Counted from the first letter of the stretch, positions 1 to 15,414 are shown. The stretch: DNA of 64,000 nt from Owenia fusiformis (GCA_903813345.2 CAIIXF020000010.1:25508425-25572424), one strand, 5' to 3'. Numbers and translations: made by a program. The notes: a model not told the origin generated them from the letters alone.

Positions 1-214
1 ACCTAGTTATCTCAATATAAGGGTCTTAAGTAACTTCTGTGTTCAAAATTTACAGTGTAAAGTTATATCTATGTCTTTTATCGTCATTTGCCGTTTATTC
101 AGCCATTGTGTCTGTGTATACTAGAATATATAGGATCACTCCATCTGATTAAAACAGCAAAGTTTGTGTTCAAAACGATAATACGCCATAAACGTGATTT
201 AAACATTTTTCTTG

Positions 215-1035
215 TCAAACTGCGCGCCTATATTCACATGTATTTCCCAAACTGCGTGCCTAATATTTCAAAACTGCTTGCCTATCCAAGCTTGTTTTGT
301 ATTATTAGAAAACATAAGCGCCATACAAGGCACATATGTGTCTAATAGTAGAACCCCATAATTGAAACACTATGAGAGTCCATCCACCAAGATGGTGATC
401 TGAAAATAAATGTTTTTTTTCGTTCCCAACTTAATTGTCACTCCTATTATACATTTTGACTTTCAATATGAAAATCTCATAAAATCTGACGATAAAGCAA
501 AATTTCCAAAGCTACATCGAAAACACCTACACGTACCTCTGTAGAAATTCCAATGATAATATGTAGTTTTAATAGTGTATGCGCACAGATTGTAATTTCT
601 GGCTAAAATAGGCGCGCAGTTTGTGGTTTATTTCTTTTTAATCTCCTGATTATCTGTTTTATTTCGAAATATTTTGAATTAAACATGATAAATGTGTAAG
701 GAATTAAATATAAAACGAGTCTAAAGTATTTGTCATTTATGTTTAAAGTGCTAGATCGATTTACGTATAAATTCCCATTAAATCAGTGACGAAAATGCCA
801 TTAATCTGCTTAGGTTTTAAAACTAAGATTCATTTGCACACAGTTTTTGCTAGTATTTGCAAGATTCGTATATTCGCCACAGAATGAACGCATTGAACAA
901 GAAAACAATGCAGGATAAATGTCTTTAAATAACGTTTCAAAATACAGACTCCAACTTAAATGATTCAATGTTCTTAGGCACGCAGTTTGTGATCGAAACA
1001 AACTGCGCGCCTAAGTAGGCGCGCAGCTTGACATG
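215..1035. repeat. Dispersed inverted motifs AAACTGCGCGCCTA
   Basis: Variants of AAACTGCGCGCCTA occur at about 218, 248 and 273, and inverted at 602, 975 and 1014. They look like remnants of an inverted-repeat element. The rest of 1-1874 shows no exon; the next myosin exon was not found there. Confidence 0.4.
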
Positions 1036-1729
1036 GGCACCGTGGTCATATAGAGTATAGATGATCATGAAATCCATAGACCCAGGGAAAAGTATTGGTA
1101 AGTTTAATCTAAAAGAAAAGCCTGACATCCCAGACTTTTTTAATGGCGATTCCAACAATATTTAGGCTATTTCATTATTTTCAAAAGACAATGAAATTGA
1201 TAATTTTCTTACCTATGAATGTAACCCAATCAAGTGATATATTGGGAATAAAGCTGTCTTATATTGGGGATTCCTGAAAATCTTTTCAGTGCAAGAATTG
1301 ACGTTTGAAACGATTTGATTGGTTTCAGCCAACCGCCGTAAGTGACACACTTTCAACTTGCCACACAAATGCAGATATCTACATTAGTTGTTTTTATGCA
1401 GTATTATCGTTGAGTTCGGATACAGATTTGAAATAATAATCAACCATACATGTCTCAGAAACACTTTGGAGAAGCTTCTAGAGAGATTTGGTGATACGAT
1501 TCCATACCAGTAAGGAGATCTCGAACGAGACGGCAAGTTTTTGAAAAAAAATCAGTCAGGGTTGTCAGTCTGTTTCTTTTAGATTAAGCTTACTTTTCCC
1601 GGGGCCTATGGTAAAACCACAGCACTATAATCACTATTACCTCAGTCACTTAAGCTACGCACGGCGATTTTGGGGAACCACGGTCGCCGTATTAAGCAAA
1701 TATGACTGAGGCATAATGGCACGGAGTAA

Positions 1730-1832
1730 AAGAAAGAAAGAAAGGACTTGAAAAGCGAAAGACCCTTGTAGACCTGCTGAAAGAAAGAAAGGGCTTGTAA
1801 AGTGAAAGACACGTGTAGACCTGCTGATACAA
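1730..1832 (+). repeat. Short tandem repeat, two ~52-bp units
   Basis: AAAGAAAGAAAGG.CTTG followed by GTGTAGACCTGCTGA-like sequence occurs twice in tandem. It is immediately left of myosin exon 15 and seems non-coding. Confidence 0.5.
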
Positions 1833-1874
1833 GGAACGATATACAAACACGAGCTCTTTTGAAGTGCCTCTTAC

Positions 1875-4800
1875 CCTGAACTGTGATGACAATGTGGCTA
1901 CTGCGTTATCAGCTCCTGGGTCACGCGCATCTCTGTGATATTTATGTTTTTCATCCTTACTCGGCCTAAAAATAGCAAAAAGGTTAGAGTTCATTATCAT
2001 TGGCAGTGTTTGTGCTCACAAGCATATGTGGTTTATCATGTATTTTAATTGCTATCTCTTCAAAATGATTCACAATGAAGTAGTGCCACACACAAGGATT
2101 CACTATAGATAATGAACATACATTTTGTGACAAAGATGTTGCGCAGGAGAGGTATGAATTCAACTATGAACCATGACGTTTCTCAGTCCTCCTTACTTAA
2201 AAATCTAGAGTCATATAAACCTGCTTTCGAGTTTTAAAACTGAGTAGAATTATGTCGAATTGTCGAACGATCATTTTGCCATCCGTTATGACACGAACAC
2301 AAAATTTGATCGCCATTTTTCAAAATAATGTCACGAGACAGTGTGTCGTGCATCTACGTATTCACATAATATCAAATATGAATAAAATCGCTCAACTATA
2401 TAGAGATAGCCAAAAAAAGTTCAATAGCATGTAACAGCCACTATTTTTTGCTTTTTAACTTTTCTTAGATTATGAAGAAAATCTACATCTCATATATATT
2501 TCATGTATATCCAAAATTATGGCATATTCTATACTTTCGAACTGCTTTTTTTTAAATGATACTTTTTTCAGTCTTAGACGATTGGACTCTCTAAAGTCTG
2601 TACATGTCTATACTTTCTATACTGTCTATACTTTTGATTTTGGTGAATTCCCTATGTCTATACTTTCGATACTTTCGATACCTTCTATACTTTACATTTT
2701 GGCGAAATCCCTATGTCTATACTTTCTATACTTTCGATACTTTCTATACATTGTAAAACATCTGATTTGTCGAAGACAGTTATGGGGAAAAGCAGATAGA
2801 AAGTATAGAAACTATAGACATCTGATTTGTCGAAGACAGTTATGGGGAAAAGCAGATCGAAAGTATAGAAAGTATAGAAACTATAGACATTTGATTTGTC
2901 GAAGACAGTTATGGGGAAAAGCAGATCGAAAGTATAGAAAGTATAGAAACTATAGACATCTGATTTGTCGAAGACAGTTATTAGGAAAAGCAGATCGAAA
3001 GTATAGAAACTATAGACATTTGATTTGTCTAAGACATTTCTGGGAAAAAGCAGATAGAAAGTATAGAAACTGTAGACATCTGATTTGTCGAAGACAGTTA
3101 TGGGAAAAAGCAGATCGAAAGTATAGAAAGTATAGACATCTGATATGTCGAAGACAGTTCTGGGAAATAGCAGATAGAAAGTATAGAAAGTATAGAAACT
3201 ATAGACATCTGATTTGTCTAAGACAGTTCTAGGAAAAAGCAGATCGAAAGTATAGAAAGTATAGAAACTATAGACATCTGCTTTGTCAAAGGCAGTTAGT
3301 ATGAAAAGGCATTTCGAAAGTATAGAAACTATAGACATCTGATTTGTCAAAGGCAGTTGGTATGAAAAAGCAGTTCGAAAGTATAGAAAGTATAGAAACG
3401 TCGAAGGCAGATAGTATGAAAAAGGACGAAAGTATAGACAATGTATAGAAAGTATAGACATTGCCATAATTCTGGATATACCTCATATATTTGCATTAAA
3501 GACATGTAGCACGTGGAGTAAGAAGTAACTACTTAACTTTACAGACATTTGGGTTATTTTGACTCCTAGATACACTGTCATCTTCAAATTGTCAATGATT
3601 GTGTTTTGTATGATCTCATACTTTCTGATTATTGAAAGTGAGAACGACTGTTCAGATAATGAATAGGTACATGGAGTGTGCACTTTAGTTGGCATAATAG
3701 TACACGTACAAGAAGTGGCCCTTATGTGTCTTTATCTTTGATAAAAAATAGTTCATAGTATTTGTTTACAACGTGTAACATTTTATTTTTCCATTTTGTT
3801 TCTGAAATACAGCGGCATGTTATCTCAATGGGTTATTTTAACATTTCTGCTGGGTCGTTCACACGCATTATCAAACATTGTACTCACCAGAATATTGCTC
3901 CGGTTTTTGATAGTTGTGCGGAGAAAAGATGATGCACAAAATCGTCTTTACTGAGGGCCAAACAATCAACAAGAGAGTAGCTGACCTTGTCTCTATTTTT
4001 CTCTAAGAAGCCCCTTGAGGAATACTCCACCTGTAATAATCAGCCATAGGTCAGAGGCCTTGAGGTATATATTTGCAATGGGAATTGGAAACTCCACATT
4101 TGCAAAAAGCCAAAGGGAAACAGTTTTTATGAATAACTTCATCCTAAAATAATTAAATTATCTTCAACGATACATATGTCCTTGCTTTCACGTCGACACT
4201 TAAACATAGGGTTTCTCAGGGGGAGGTCCGAGAATTAAGAACTTTTATAGAGCTTACTCTGCCAGCATAGTGAAGGATCGAGAATGTGTACATGGTGGTG
4301 AATGACCTTGAGAGGTGTCTACTCTGTTGTTGCGACACGATGATCTTCTCAACAAAGCTAGCGTCGGTAGCAGCCGGAAACTTCGACTCTTCATCCAGCA
4401 GGTAATAAATGCCCATAGGATACTAACAATACAAAAATAAACAAAGTTTGAATTTCCAACGCGAAGTTCTGATCGTTTAAGCATGAAAACATTTTTTGTA
4501 CCATCTCAAACTCACTATAATAACATAACAAGGTGATATTGAGGATGTTTAGGATGCAAAATGTCCTTCATATGATGAGGAAACTGGTCGTGATTGTGGA
4601 TGGTGTCATCTAAGGGATTATGCAAATATTATATGGACAAACCTCGAGAAAAAGATCAAGGAGGGGCTTGTTGTTTTCAAAGTCTATATGTGTCCAGTCA
4701 ATTCTTTCCTGTTTGTACTCATTCTGCTCGTTGATGAACACATGTTCATTGAAGAAGTTTTGCATTTGTTCATTGGCAACATTGATACAAAGTTGTTCAT

Positions 4801-7800
4801 AGCTATTCTCCTCAAATATCTCAAAGCCTGCCATGTCGAATATTCCAATCGTTGGACCTTTAGACCTGCAAATATAAATAATATTGAGATTATTACTACT
4901 GTTGACAAACCATCACTTGTATTGTTCTATCCTCAATGTACTTTTGGATTCTATCATAGCTTGTATTGGAGATGGTTGCCTTATGGCTGTCCTTCATGTT
5001 TTACTGATTTAATAATGCTTCAGGTATAAAGCTTCAATTGCTTTCAAACCTTTTGGATTTTGCAGGCTGTAATCTAATGTTGATTTCATGTACAACCCAA
5101 CTGAATACCCTCAGGTATATGGATTTTGCCAGCGCATCTCTCCCATCCCTAGCTTGGTCATAGCTCTTTCTGATCACAAACCGTTGACCTACAAGTACAA
5201 TACCAAATGAAATTGCATAACCTAATCGCCTAGATTTCCCCCTAGAGATGGTGGGAAAGAGTGAAAGGGTTTGTGTTGGGATGACCAGGTAGTACAACAA
5301 TGTATATGAAATTATAACAAAATAAACAGGTCTAAATGATGTATCCAATTGACTGACTGACACAATGTTATTTACAATGTAAACTTTTACCACACAAGAG
5401 ACCTAAAGCGACTTTGTAGAAAATGTAGAAAAGAATTGGGGGGGGGGGGGGAGCTTAAAGAGCCCTAATGTACGAAGATGTGTCTGGCATAAATGAATGA
5501 TAAACAAGTCGTTTCCATCATATGCAAAATAAAATAAATTCTCACCTCGGCTATGACCTACATTTGTGACCAACGCACTGTTAAATTCATCTTTGTCTAT
5601 TTGTAACAGTTCACAAGCTATAAACAAAAATTGCAAAATATTGCTTGATTTAGATGACATCTACATTATTTATGTTTCAAGGCGTCTATATTGTATTTTT
5701 CAAGTCACAAAAAGATAGCCCAACAGTGCTCAATATTTTATATCAGTATGGAATTTGTTATGGAGCGAAGTTTCCCAGTTGTCTCACTTGGGTTGCTTTA
5801 TGGGTCTTGACGCGTCAGATGAGAAGCGCAAGCCACGTGGAGCTCAGATTTAGATTCAAAATTAAATACAGACGGTCATGGAGCCAGATTTAAAGGAAAC
5901 GAAATTTGAAATTTTCTGCTTAAAATTATAATTTTGCTCACTATACATTCATGGTCTCTTGATTACCTCGATAACATACCCGTCAGCTCCACCTTATGAA
6001 TATCTAAGTTATGATATATTTTATCAACATTAAAATCTGTTTCTATGATCATCTATATAAGATTTTGAATCTAAAACTGTGCTCCGTGTGGCCTGCGCTT
6101 CTCATCTAGCGCGCCTCGCCACCTGGTATCTCAAAATACTTTTTGGTCTTGACCTATAACGCAAACCAGATGAGACAACTGGGAAACATCGCTCTATAAC
6201 AAGTTAGAATGTTTTGCATGGAATCTATATATTATATCTGCATCTTGTATGAAGTCGATAAATGTTTAATAAATCATTTACATTGCAGCAAATAAGTTTA
6301 CCTGCATTAAATGAGTAGTTATCATTGATATGAATTTCATCAGTGTAGTCATCAATATCAAATGGAATATTTGTCACGTGCAAGATGGCCGCCAACATCT
6401 TGGAAACTTTGTCGATTTGCTGTAATAAAATTAATTAATCGGATATTGAACTTTTGAATGAAAAGGAAAAAAGCACAGAGACGAAAATACAATGAGCAAA
6501 CGAAAACATGAAAAGTCCACAAGCTTATATCCTAAAAATTGATGATCATACTGTTGCATGTTCATTGCGCAACATTAGCAAATATTATGTAAGTTCTTTG
6601 CCGTTTCCCCAAGCCTAACATGTATTTCCATATATGTTTGATTTTTATATGTAAAAGCGTAAACCACCTTACACGTGTTGTTACTGTATACAACACTTAT
6701 TTCCTGGTCAAGAATTGAATATGGGTTTTTATTGCTTCTCGGAATAAAACTCATATTCATCCCTCCCGTTATATAGCCTCTATTCATGTAAGAATTGTAT
6801 AATAGTTATGTCAAACCTTACATTTTTAAATCAGAGTAATCAGATTCAGAGATCATCAATATACTGAGATCTGTCGTCTGAATTTAATGTAAACCAAGAC
6901 AATTAGTTAAGAAGTAGCTAAATGCATGTTTTATAGGGCACGTTGTTTCAATTCTGTTTTAAAATCCACTGGGGTATATACCCAGATACCAACCGATTCG
7001 ATGCTATAAACATCGTAAATAACTCATGTAAATGTGTATGTCAGGATTTTTGACCCCAGTGCACTGTTCATGCTTGACATTTAGATTCTAGAAGCAAGTG
7101 TATTTCAAATGTCACAATTATCAATATAAATTAGACAGTGAATGGCATTTAAAGATATTGGTCTTGAGTATGAGTATACGTGCATTTATCGAATGTTTGA
7201 CGGCACTCGACCATTGCTCCTTCCTCACTTTGTTTTTTCGCCCATGACTTACCAGGTGATTTTTGCCTCCTCTCCCACCTTTTTATTTATAGGCAAAACA
7301 ATCTCTAACTTAGCTTGTTTTTGCGAATGCAAGTAACGGTTAGCGGCTACCGGATTAATCTTCTATTCTATGAACAGCCCTTTTAAACATTAATTGAATA
7401 GTAGCAAGCACTATTCATTATTTAAATGAGTTACCCATAAAATAGCTAATCCTGTAGCCGATAGGCGTTAGTTGCATTCGCAAATACAAGCTAACATCCA
7501 AATCATATAAACGTATCATAACTATTTTGATAGTTCATATTTGATATTTCTAAAAATGTTTTCGAGATGAAATCTACATTTTCAATCAAGATCATTTTCC
7601 CATTCCTAGAAACAATCATTTGAATTTTTAGAATTTGAATAGTTCCATTTACTTTTGTTAGTGTAATGTCAATTCTTCAATCGGGCGAATTGTATCAAAA
7701 ATTGTATTAAAAGGGTACAAGTTACAGAATAGGCCTCCACTTATCTAAAAAGGTATACGTTACAGAATCGAACTCCACTTAGGACTGACCATATCATATA

Positions 7801-10800
7801 GGAGTTGAAGAGGTTGTTGAAAACAAGTGTCTCATATCTGAAGAATTTGATATATTATACTAATATTGCAATTGATCTTCCTTTTATCAATTTGCACTCA
7901 AAAGAGGGCGTATCTAAAACAGACCATGTGCGAAGACAATATATCAAATCGACAGTGTTAAATTCAAACTTTCATAGAATGACACTTACATCTATTGTTA
8001 TCTTATAAAAAAATTAATTTACAGTTCATGCTTGTAAACTTTCAAATGATACATGTTTCAAAAACTTCAATTGTATAATTCAACATACTTGTAGAGACAC
8101 CATGATGGTTCACAAGTATATGGTTGGCCATAGGCCATGAATATATGTATACTTATCAATTATGTCTTTTTTCTTACTTTGTGCCATTGAAAAATATAAA
8201 AACAAATCCTCGTGTATCTAAGGTCTTGTTCATATAATACTACTAATAGATAACGAGCAATGGCGTAGCGTCATATACGCATAAAACGCCATGGCGTACT
8301 CTCAAAATTTAGAGAAAGGTTGATTTTTAGATTGAATTGCCTCACACTTTAAAAATGGATAAAATGACCAATAATTTAAATGTCATTAGTCCATTTCGTC
8401 GGAATTTCGTATTTTAAAACGCCCCAGAACGCTTCAACTGCAATCTCATTTTCTAATTTTCTTGTGGGAAAATTCCCCACTCCCGAACCCCCCTCAAAGA
8501 TCGTTCGCTTCGCTCCCTCGTGGCGTATACTCAAAAATACCCACGCTACGCCACTGACGAGGATGATATAATGAAACTGGCGAATATGATTTATTACAGT
8601 CAAGAGGATCGTGATAGGTTATGTTGCTCTGTACCTCTTCACTGTTTGAGGTCGTACACATTGTGTTTTATAACAATAAATATTACAATAAATGTTGTAT
8701 TTCTTAGGCTATATGATGCCCTATTTGTTGTTATATCAGAATATGCAAAGATACGCTAGGTTTTTATTTCAAAGTCTTCATATCAATTGTTGTTATTTGT
8801 TGTTTTTCAATACTATTTCAATAGACAAGATGCGAGTAGAAATAATCGCCATTTTCGCCATTAAAAATTCAGTCAAAGTGATATCATGTTTGAAATCGAC
8901 ATGTAAACTTAGAAATGTGGTTTTAAAATGTGTTTATTAGCTTTGAAACGTTTTATTTGAAAATGTGATTTCTAGGTCGGGGTGATTCCCCATAGACCCA
9001 ATGTTATAGAATCTCAAAAAGTGAAATATCTTTTCTTGTATTGGACAAATAATATTTTACTTTACTGGACATATTTTAATTTGTTCAACTATCAGATACA
9101 TTTAGGTAATGTGAAAACTGAACCACTAAAACTGATGAATATTCAAGTTTAAGGGAATTTTCTAATAAACACATGTACCTGCCATATTATGACCCCAATT
9201 AACCACCTAGTGGTGAAGAGTTATTTTGAGTTATTGCAACTGGGCAGACTAACACAGTCCCAGGCCTAAATGAAGCCTTACTGGCCAAGCTGTCCTATGG
9301 TCACAATGGTGATATGATCAGGATTTATAGCAATCGTAATTCATTCAAGCTTGTAAAATTACAATCTTGTAAAAAACTATTCCCGTTTCAACTATTGGCA
9401 TGGCTGTCAGGATACAATAAGCACATTAAGGAACTGCTTACCAAATGTGTGAATCCAACCGTTTCCATTATCTGCACTTGTTTCTCGTACATTGCACGAT
9501 GGAAGTATATGTCATCCTCATTTCTAAACACAGGCTGTTGGTCGTGAAGTTTCATAATTCTGTAAGATAATTTTGAATTCCTTTATTTGAAAGCAGTAAC
9601 ATTTAATAATGTCATCAAATTTTAATAATAATATTTATTTTGGGTTGTAGATCTGCAACGGTAACACCAGACATTGATGCAAACCACATCTTCTGAATGA
9701 AATGGCCCGGTTGTGTTTTTGGATTGTGATTATGGTTTCTGGATAGGGGGCAAGAAAGAGGGTGTTAGACATTGTTTTCCTCTGGGATTAGTTTTTCTTT
9801 TGATCGGTGATGCTCTCGGATAGTTCTCTTCTGGTTGTGTTTCTTATGTAATTTGGACTTCTCAATATCCAAAAGAAGTAATCCAAAAGAAGAAACTCAT
9901 TTCTGGTGATCTATCAAGGATCGCTAAAACGTGCGCAATCTTACTGAACAGTTCGAATTTACCTGTGATTTTCTGGAGAGTCGAGATAGTATCGCCTCAG
10001 TTGATCCTTCCCAAGGCCAGCAAATAAATAATAGAATATATGGAAATTTCTCTCTTCCATCCTCGGTCCTGGGTAAATAACTCTTGCCTTTTCCAAGATA
10101 TAGTGTCTTATATTCGCTACAATATGTCAATTTCACAATTACAAATCAAATGAATGTATGCAATCTGATACTATCTTTTAAAATTAAGTAACGTTATTAC
10201 ACTTGACTTATTTTAAAAATGTCGTACTGACTTTTACTAAGAACACTAAACGCAACTCGCATTATTGTCTATAATAAAGTACATTAACAAATATTAGTTA
10301 CCTCCTTCTAACTGGCCTTCTTTTGTGAAACTTAGCTCTAGGTACTTTCCAAATCGACTACTATTATCGTTCATTGCAGTCTGGGCATTTCCAAACGCTT
10401 CTAGAAGTGGGTTTATCTGGAACATGAAGGCAAAATATAGAGGTGGCATCTTCTGGGTGATTTAATTTAAAGAACATGCGCGAGTTTGGTAGGTACTTGG
10501 AATACAGCACAAAAACATACAATTTTGTAAAACATTTTCTAGACTTTTAGGACGTTGTTATATCATTGTTGTTATATCGTTGTTATAACGGTTGTTATAT
10601 CATGATATAAAGATATCATATGATCTTTAAAGACAGCCACACGAAGACTATTCTTATATTAAACCAAAACTGACACTGTATATGTTCAACCTATCGTAAA
10701 ACGCTTGAAATGTACATCAAGTTGACGAATGGGATATGTTTATAAAAACGTAGTTAAAGGAATATTCCTTGCCAGACCCTTTCTCTCTTGATATGGTAGC

Positions 10801-13800
10801 TATAATCATATATATATAGTTTCCATATTTAGCAAAACATGGGAAAATGTTTTAATATGGTCAATATTGATCATTTAAAAATCTAGTGCTTATTTCCAGT
10901 GAGCTGCCATCTTTTAAGATTTCTTGCAGGAAGTGATGTCATCAACTCTCAACTTCTATAACCTTACCCATAACAGTATAGGAAAGCACAAAATCACTTC
11001 TTGACAAGTGATCATTACTTTCTGTGCAAAAATATTTTCAGGGCTTGTCAACTTAGAATAAAAGAAGAGATTTTCAGAAGGATTAAATAAGATACAAAGT
11101 TGAAAAAGAATATTTAGCTGGTTTTAGTTGAGAGTCGATGACATCACTTCCTGTGTGAAATTTTAAAAGATGGCAGCTTACTGGAATTGAGCATCACATT
11201 TCTAAGTGATCAAATTTGACCATATCAAAACATTTTTGCGTGTTTTGCTAAACATGGCAAGCATATATATGGTTATAGCTACCATATGAGGAGAGAGATG
11301 GTTTGGCAAGGAATATTCCTTTAAGGTTGCGATAGGACAATCACCGAACTGTCTGTGAAAGTCTAATAGCGCACGGGAATATTTAATTGGGCCGATGAAC
11401 TGTTGGGAAAACTGTTTATTATAGAGTTTGCGAATATAAATATTACAATTGAAGCTATTGTCTCCAAATGAGACCACGTTCTATACACGAAATAAGACTT
11501 CCTTGTTCTTTTCTTGACAAATTTCAAAAGTCTCTAACCTGTGTGAACTTAGCAATAAATATGCCATTATCAGTATGAGTAGAAAGTGGTATTGTTTCGC
11601 AACTTATATATCATACTCTTAACTCAAACTATGGATATACCTACCTTCTTCAATTTACAAAATGTATTTTCATTTTCAAATCGTGTTTTCCAAATTAATA
11701 GGGAGTTTAAGCTTGCAATGTTTTTCACAATCTAAACGTGAACGTAAAATATTTAAGCGATGCATTTGTATGGGCGATTGACCATATGTATAGGTTGGCG
11801 TTTTGACTTTATATGCAAGCTTAAACTACCTAATATCTTACAAAATCGTGTAAATTTCCTGAAGTTATAGAATATATACTTGATAAAATATGTATTTGAT
11901 AGTTCATATAATCATGAAAATAAGATCAGTGGTGGCAAAAGAGATACGAGTAGGAAATGTACCAGTAGTACCCTGCGAGTCTAGTTATAAACTACCGAAG
12001 AAGCTCTCTTTTAAGAAATGAACAAATCGATTATCGAACAAATACAGTATACCAGTAGGTTTTTAGTCATCATAATTGTAACCCACAGTAGCTAATCCGT
12101 TATAAATTGTAGGGTCTCAAAAATGGGTCTTTTCGGCATAATTTGGCATTTTTAGGCCTTTTTGGCCAATTTGAAAAAATGGGCCTTAATTTTTCAAAAA
12201 AAATTTCAAGACTCAAAATCCCCCCCCCCCCCTATTAATTTCTGGATCCGCCACTGACTCCAATGGTTACCCCAACAGTCTCAAGGGGATCCTTAAGCTA
12301 TTTGGTTATAAGGGTTGGGGAGGGTATTCACTTACTTTGTTAATCATACGTTCCATAGCTGCAACGTAGCTCTCTGCGGTAATATAATCTATGGGAGGGG
12401 TGTGCTGAAATATAGGGTGGGGGTGAACTATTGCTAGCGCACTCAGCCTTGGACTGCGTGCTTAGCAATAGCCGACCCTCGTGCAGTGCATGTTTAACTG
12501 ACAGTATACAAAAATAAACGATATTCTCAGAAACGTTTTAAAGGGAAGTAACTTTCGAATCTTTCTGCCTCCAATATACTAACTAGGTAATGATTTGATA
12601 TATAAAGTGGCAACAAAATCAAATTTGGAAAATTGGACGTCTGTTTAAACCATTTGTCATAACTATGAAAAACAGTCTGAACTATTTGCATCACAGAAAG
12701 AACGACAAAGAAAGCTGTAAACATGAAATATTGTAAAAATGTGAAATGTCCCTTTGTTTCACCTATAAATTCAAAGTGTAACTGAACAAGGATTTGGAGC
12801 TCGAATAGATGTAAAGGAGTAGGATAAACTAGAAAAACAAAAAGCCAAGACATTCTTATCACAAATTGATCGATTCCGTTGTTCTAAACACTACCCATGA
12901 ACTTTATTTTCAGAAATGACTATAAACTACCGGTGCAAGCTTTGTGTTTTCCTGGTCGCCAGTTTTGATGGATGTAAGTGTTCAAGGGGGTGCAAGGGAA
13001 TCTAATAGGCTATTTGTGAAGTAGTATGAATGGTTGAAGTTGAGTCATATCATTTAATCAATGCGTATTATTTTTCAAATCTCTACCTCGTTTATTTTAT
13101 TCTCCATGTCGTTGCTCGCCATGTTGCAGACGTAGGTGATATGTTGCACTACAAACTTGGCAGTTTCGGTCTTCCCGGCTCCTGACTCGCCCGAGATTAG
13201 AAGACATTGGTCTTGGCCCGTATCGCGCATGTTCTGGAAGGTGTTGTCCGCGACCCAGAATACATGCGGATCTATTTCACGACGAACCTTAACGTCTCTG
13301 TATAATTCTTGTTGCTGTAACAAGAAATGGTAATATTGGTTATGATTAAATCAATTATTGTTCAGAATTTATTATACTTGGGTTCAGGTCAGACATTATC
13401 TTTATATTTAAATATAAACGTTAAATATTAGAAGTAGAATTTATATTTCTAAATGTCCCATGCAAAATATCATTTAAACATTCAAGTATCACATGATATG
13501 AATTTGGTGTCTGAGATTTTTTATGAAAAAGAGGACACCAAAAATGTTCAATACTTTTCAAGGAAAACCCATTTAAAACATATTTTTGGAATCAAGAAAG
13601 AAGTTCAATTTATCACATTTTGATAGCATTGCGTAAGACTAAAGTATAAGCCAATGTAGTTTTAATGTTTTAAGTTTCACAAAGAGCCTTTAGTGAAATG
13701 TCCGTGGGTGTCGTGTCAGAGGTCAAACGATAAGGAACAAGCCGCACGGGCGTCAAATAATGGTACAACCAGTACGTTGAAAACCATAAATGTTTATCAA

Positions 13801-15414
13801 TCTAAAATAGCTTTGTAATCATACCTCAGTTTAAATAGTCATATTTCAAGTGTACTTTTAACTAAACAGAAATATTCTTGATTGTTAATTTTATGTACAC
13901 TTTGGATAGATTGGGATATTAAAAAAGATTTTATAAAAACATAAAACTAGATGAGAGAAAATTTGCAAAATTAACTTAGTACAACGGTTAACAAGAACAC
14001 AAATGTGTACAATATGTCCCCACCTATGGGTAATCCTGTCAAATAATTATCCTAAAAATGAGTAGACAAGACTTTACCGACACAATTTGAGGACGGAGAA
14101 TCCAAAATGGCCACCTTAAAATTTACCAAGAATGACAAAAAATTAGTCAGTTCTAGATTTTCATACTAAGAACCACCCCTGAAAATTTGAAATTGATCCC
14201 TCACACAGTTAACCAGAAAACATGTAAACAAGACGTTACAGACAAGATTTGAGGACAGAAAATCCAAAATGGCTGCCTTGACATTTATCCAGAATGCCAA
14301 AAACTAATCTGTTCTAGATTTTCATACTAAGAATCATCCCTGAAAATTTAAAATTGATGTACCAAACAGTTCACCTGGAAATGTGTAGACAAGACTTTAC
14401 AGACAAGATTTTAGGACAGAAAATCCAAAATGGCTGCCTTGACATTTACCCAGAATGCCCAAAAACTAATCAGTTCTAGATTTTCATACTAAGAATCATC
14501 CCTGAAAATTTGAAATTGATCTACCAAACGGTTCACCTAAAAACGCGTAGACAAGACTTTACGGGCAAGATTTTAAGACGGAAAATCCAAAATGGCTGCC
14601 TTGACATTTATCCAGAATGCCGTAAAAATTATCAGATCTAGATTTTCATATTGAGAATCATCCCTGAAAATTTGAAATTGATCTACCAAACGGTTCACCT
14701 GAAAATGCGTAGACAAGACTTTACAGACAAGATTTTAGGACGGAAAATCCAGAATGGCTGCCTTGACATTTACCCAGAATGCCCAAAAACTAATCAGATC
14801 TAGATTCTCATACTAAGAATCATCCCTGAAAATTTGAAATTGATCTACCAAACGGTTCACCTGAAAACGCGTAGACAAGACTTTACAGACAAGATTTTAG
14901 GAAGGAAAAATCCAAAATGGCCGACAATAAAAAAGTGATTATGAGTTTTTGCTGAAATCTTTTTACAAAATTATCACATATACCTACTGTTAACAATAAC
15001 ATAAGCTTTTACAACAAAGTACACCTGAAATTATTTATAAAGCTACTAAAAAGTTAAAGCATGAAAACTGAAAAACACCATTCAATATGATACAAAGTAT
15101 TATCGTGCGCTAACTTTTCTTAAAACATTCAAAATGGCTGACATGACTGAGCTAACAGGTCCAAAACCTAATCAGATCTAGAATGAAGTGAGCTGAACAA
15201 GATTTTAAAGTTTTAAAAGCAACTGTGAAGCCGTTTTTCTTAAAGTTTGCAGACAAGGATTTTAGCATTTGACTTCAAAATGGCCGACAGGAAGTAGGTA
15301 TCGAGTTAATTTTTTTTCATCCACATCTGTATGCACTCATAAATTATCCCTGAAAATTTGAAGGTGATATCTGCAGCGGTTTTGGAGAAAACTCCCGGAC
15401 GTACGGACGGACAG

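Noticed and set aside
2760-3400. Regularly spaced repeats considered as a CRISPR array
   Set aside because: Units are contiguous without unique spacers and the genome is animal; it is a minisatellite.
2519-3467. Long open frames on both strands (237 and 260 codons) rich in [15 protein letters not shown] or [12 protein letters not shown]
   Set aside because: They are produced by a ~60-bp minisatellite whose unit length is a multiple of three; both strands are open over the same bases and no domain is present.
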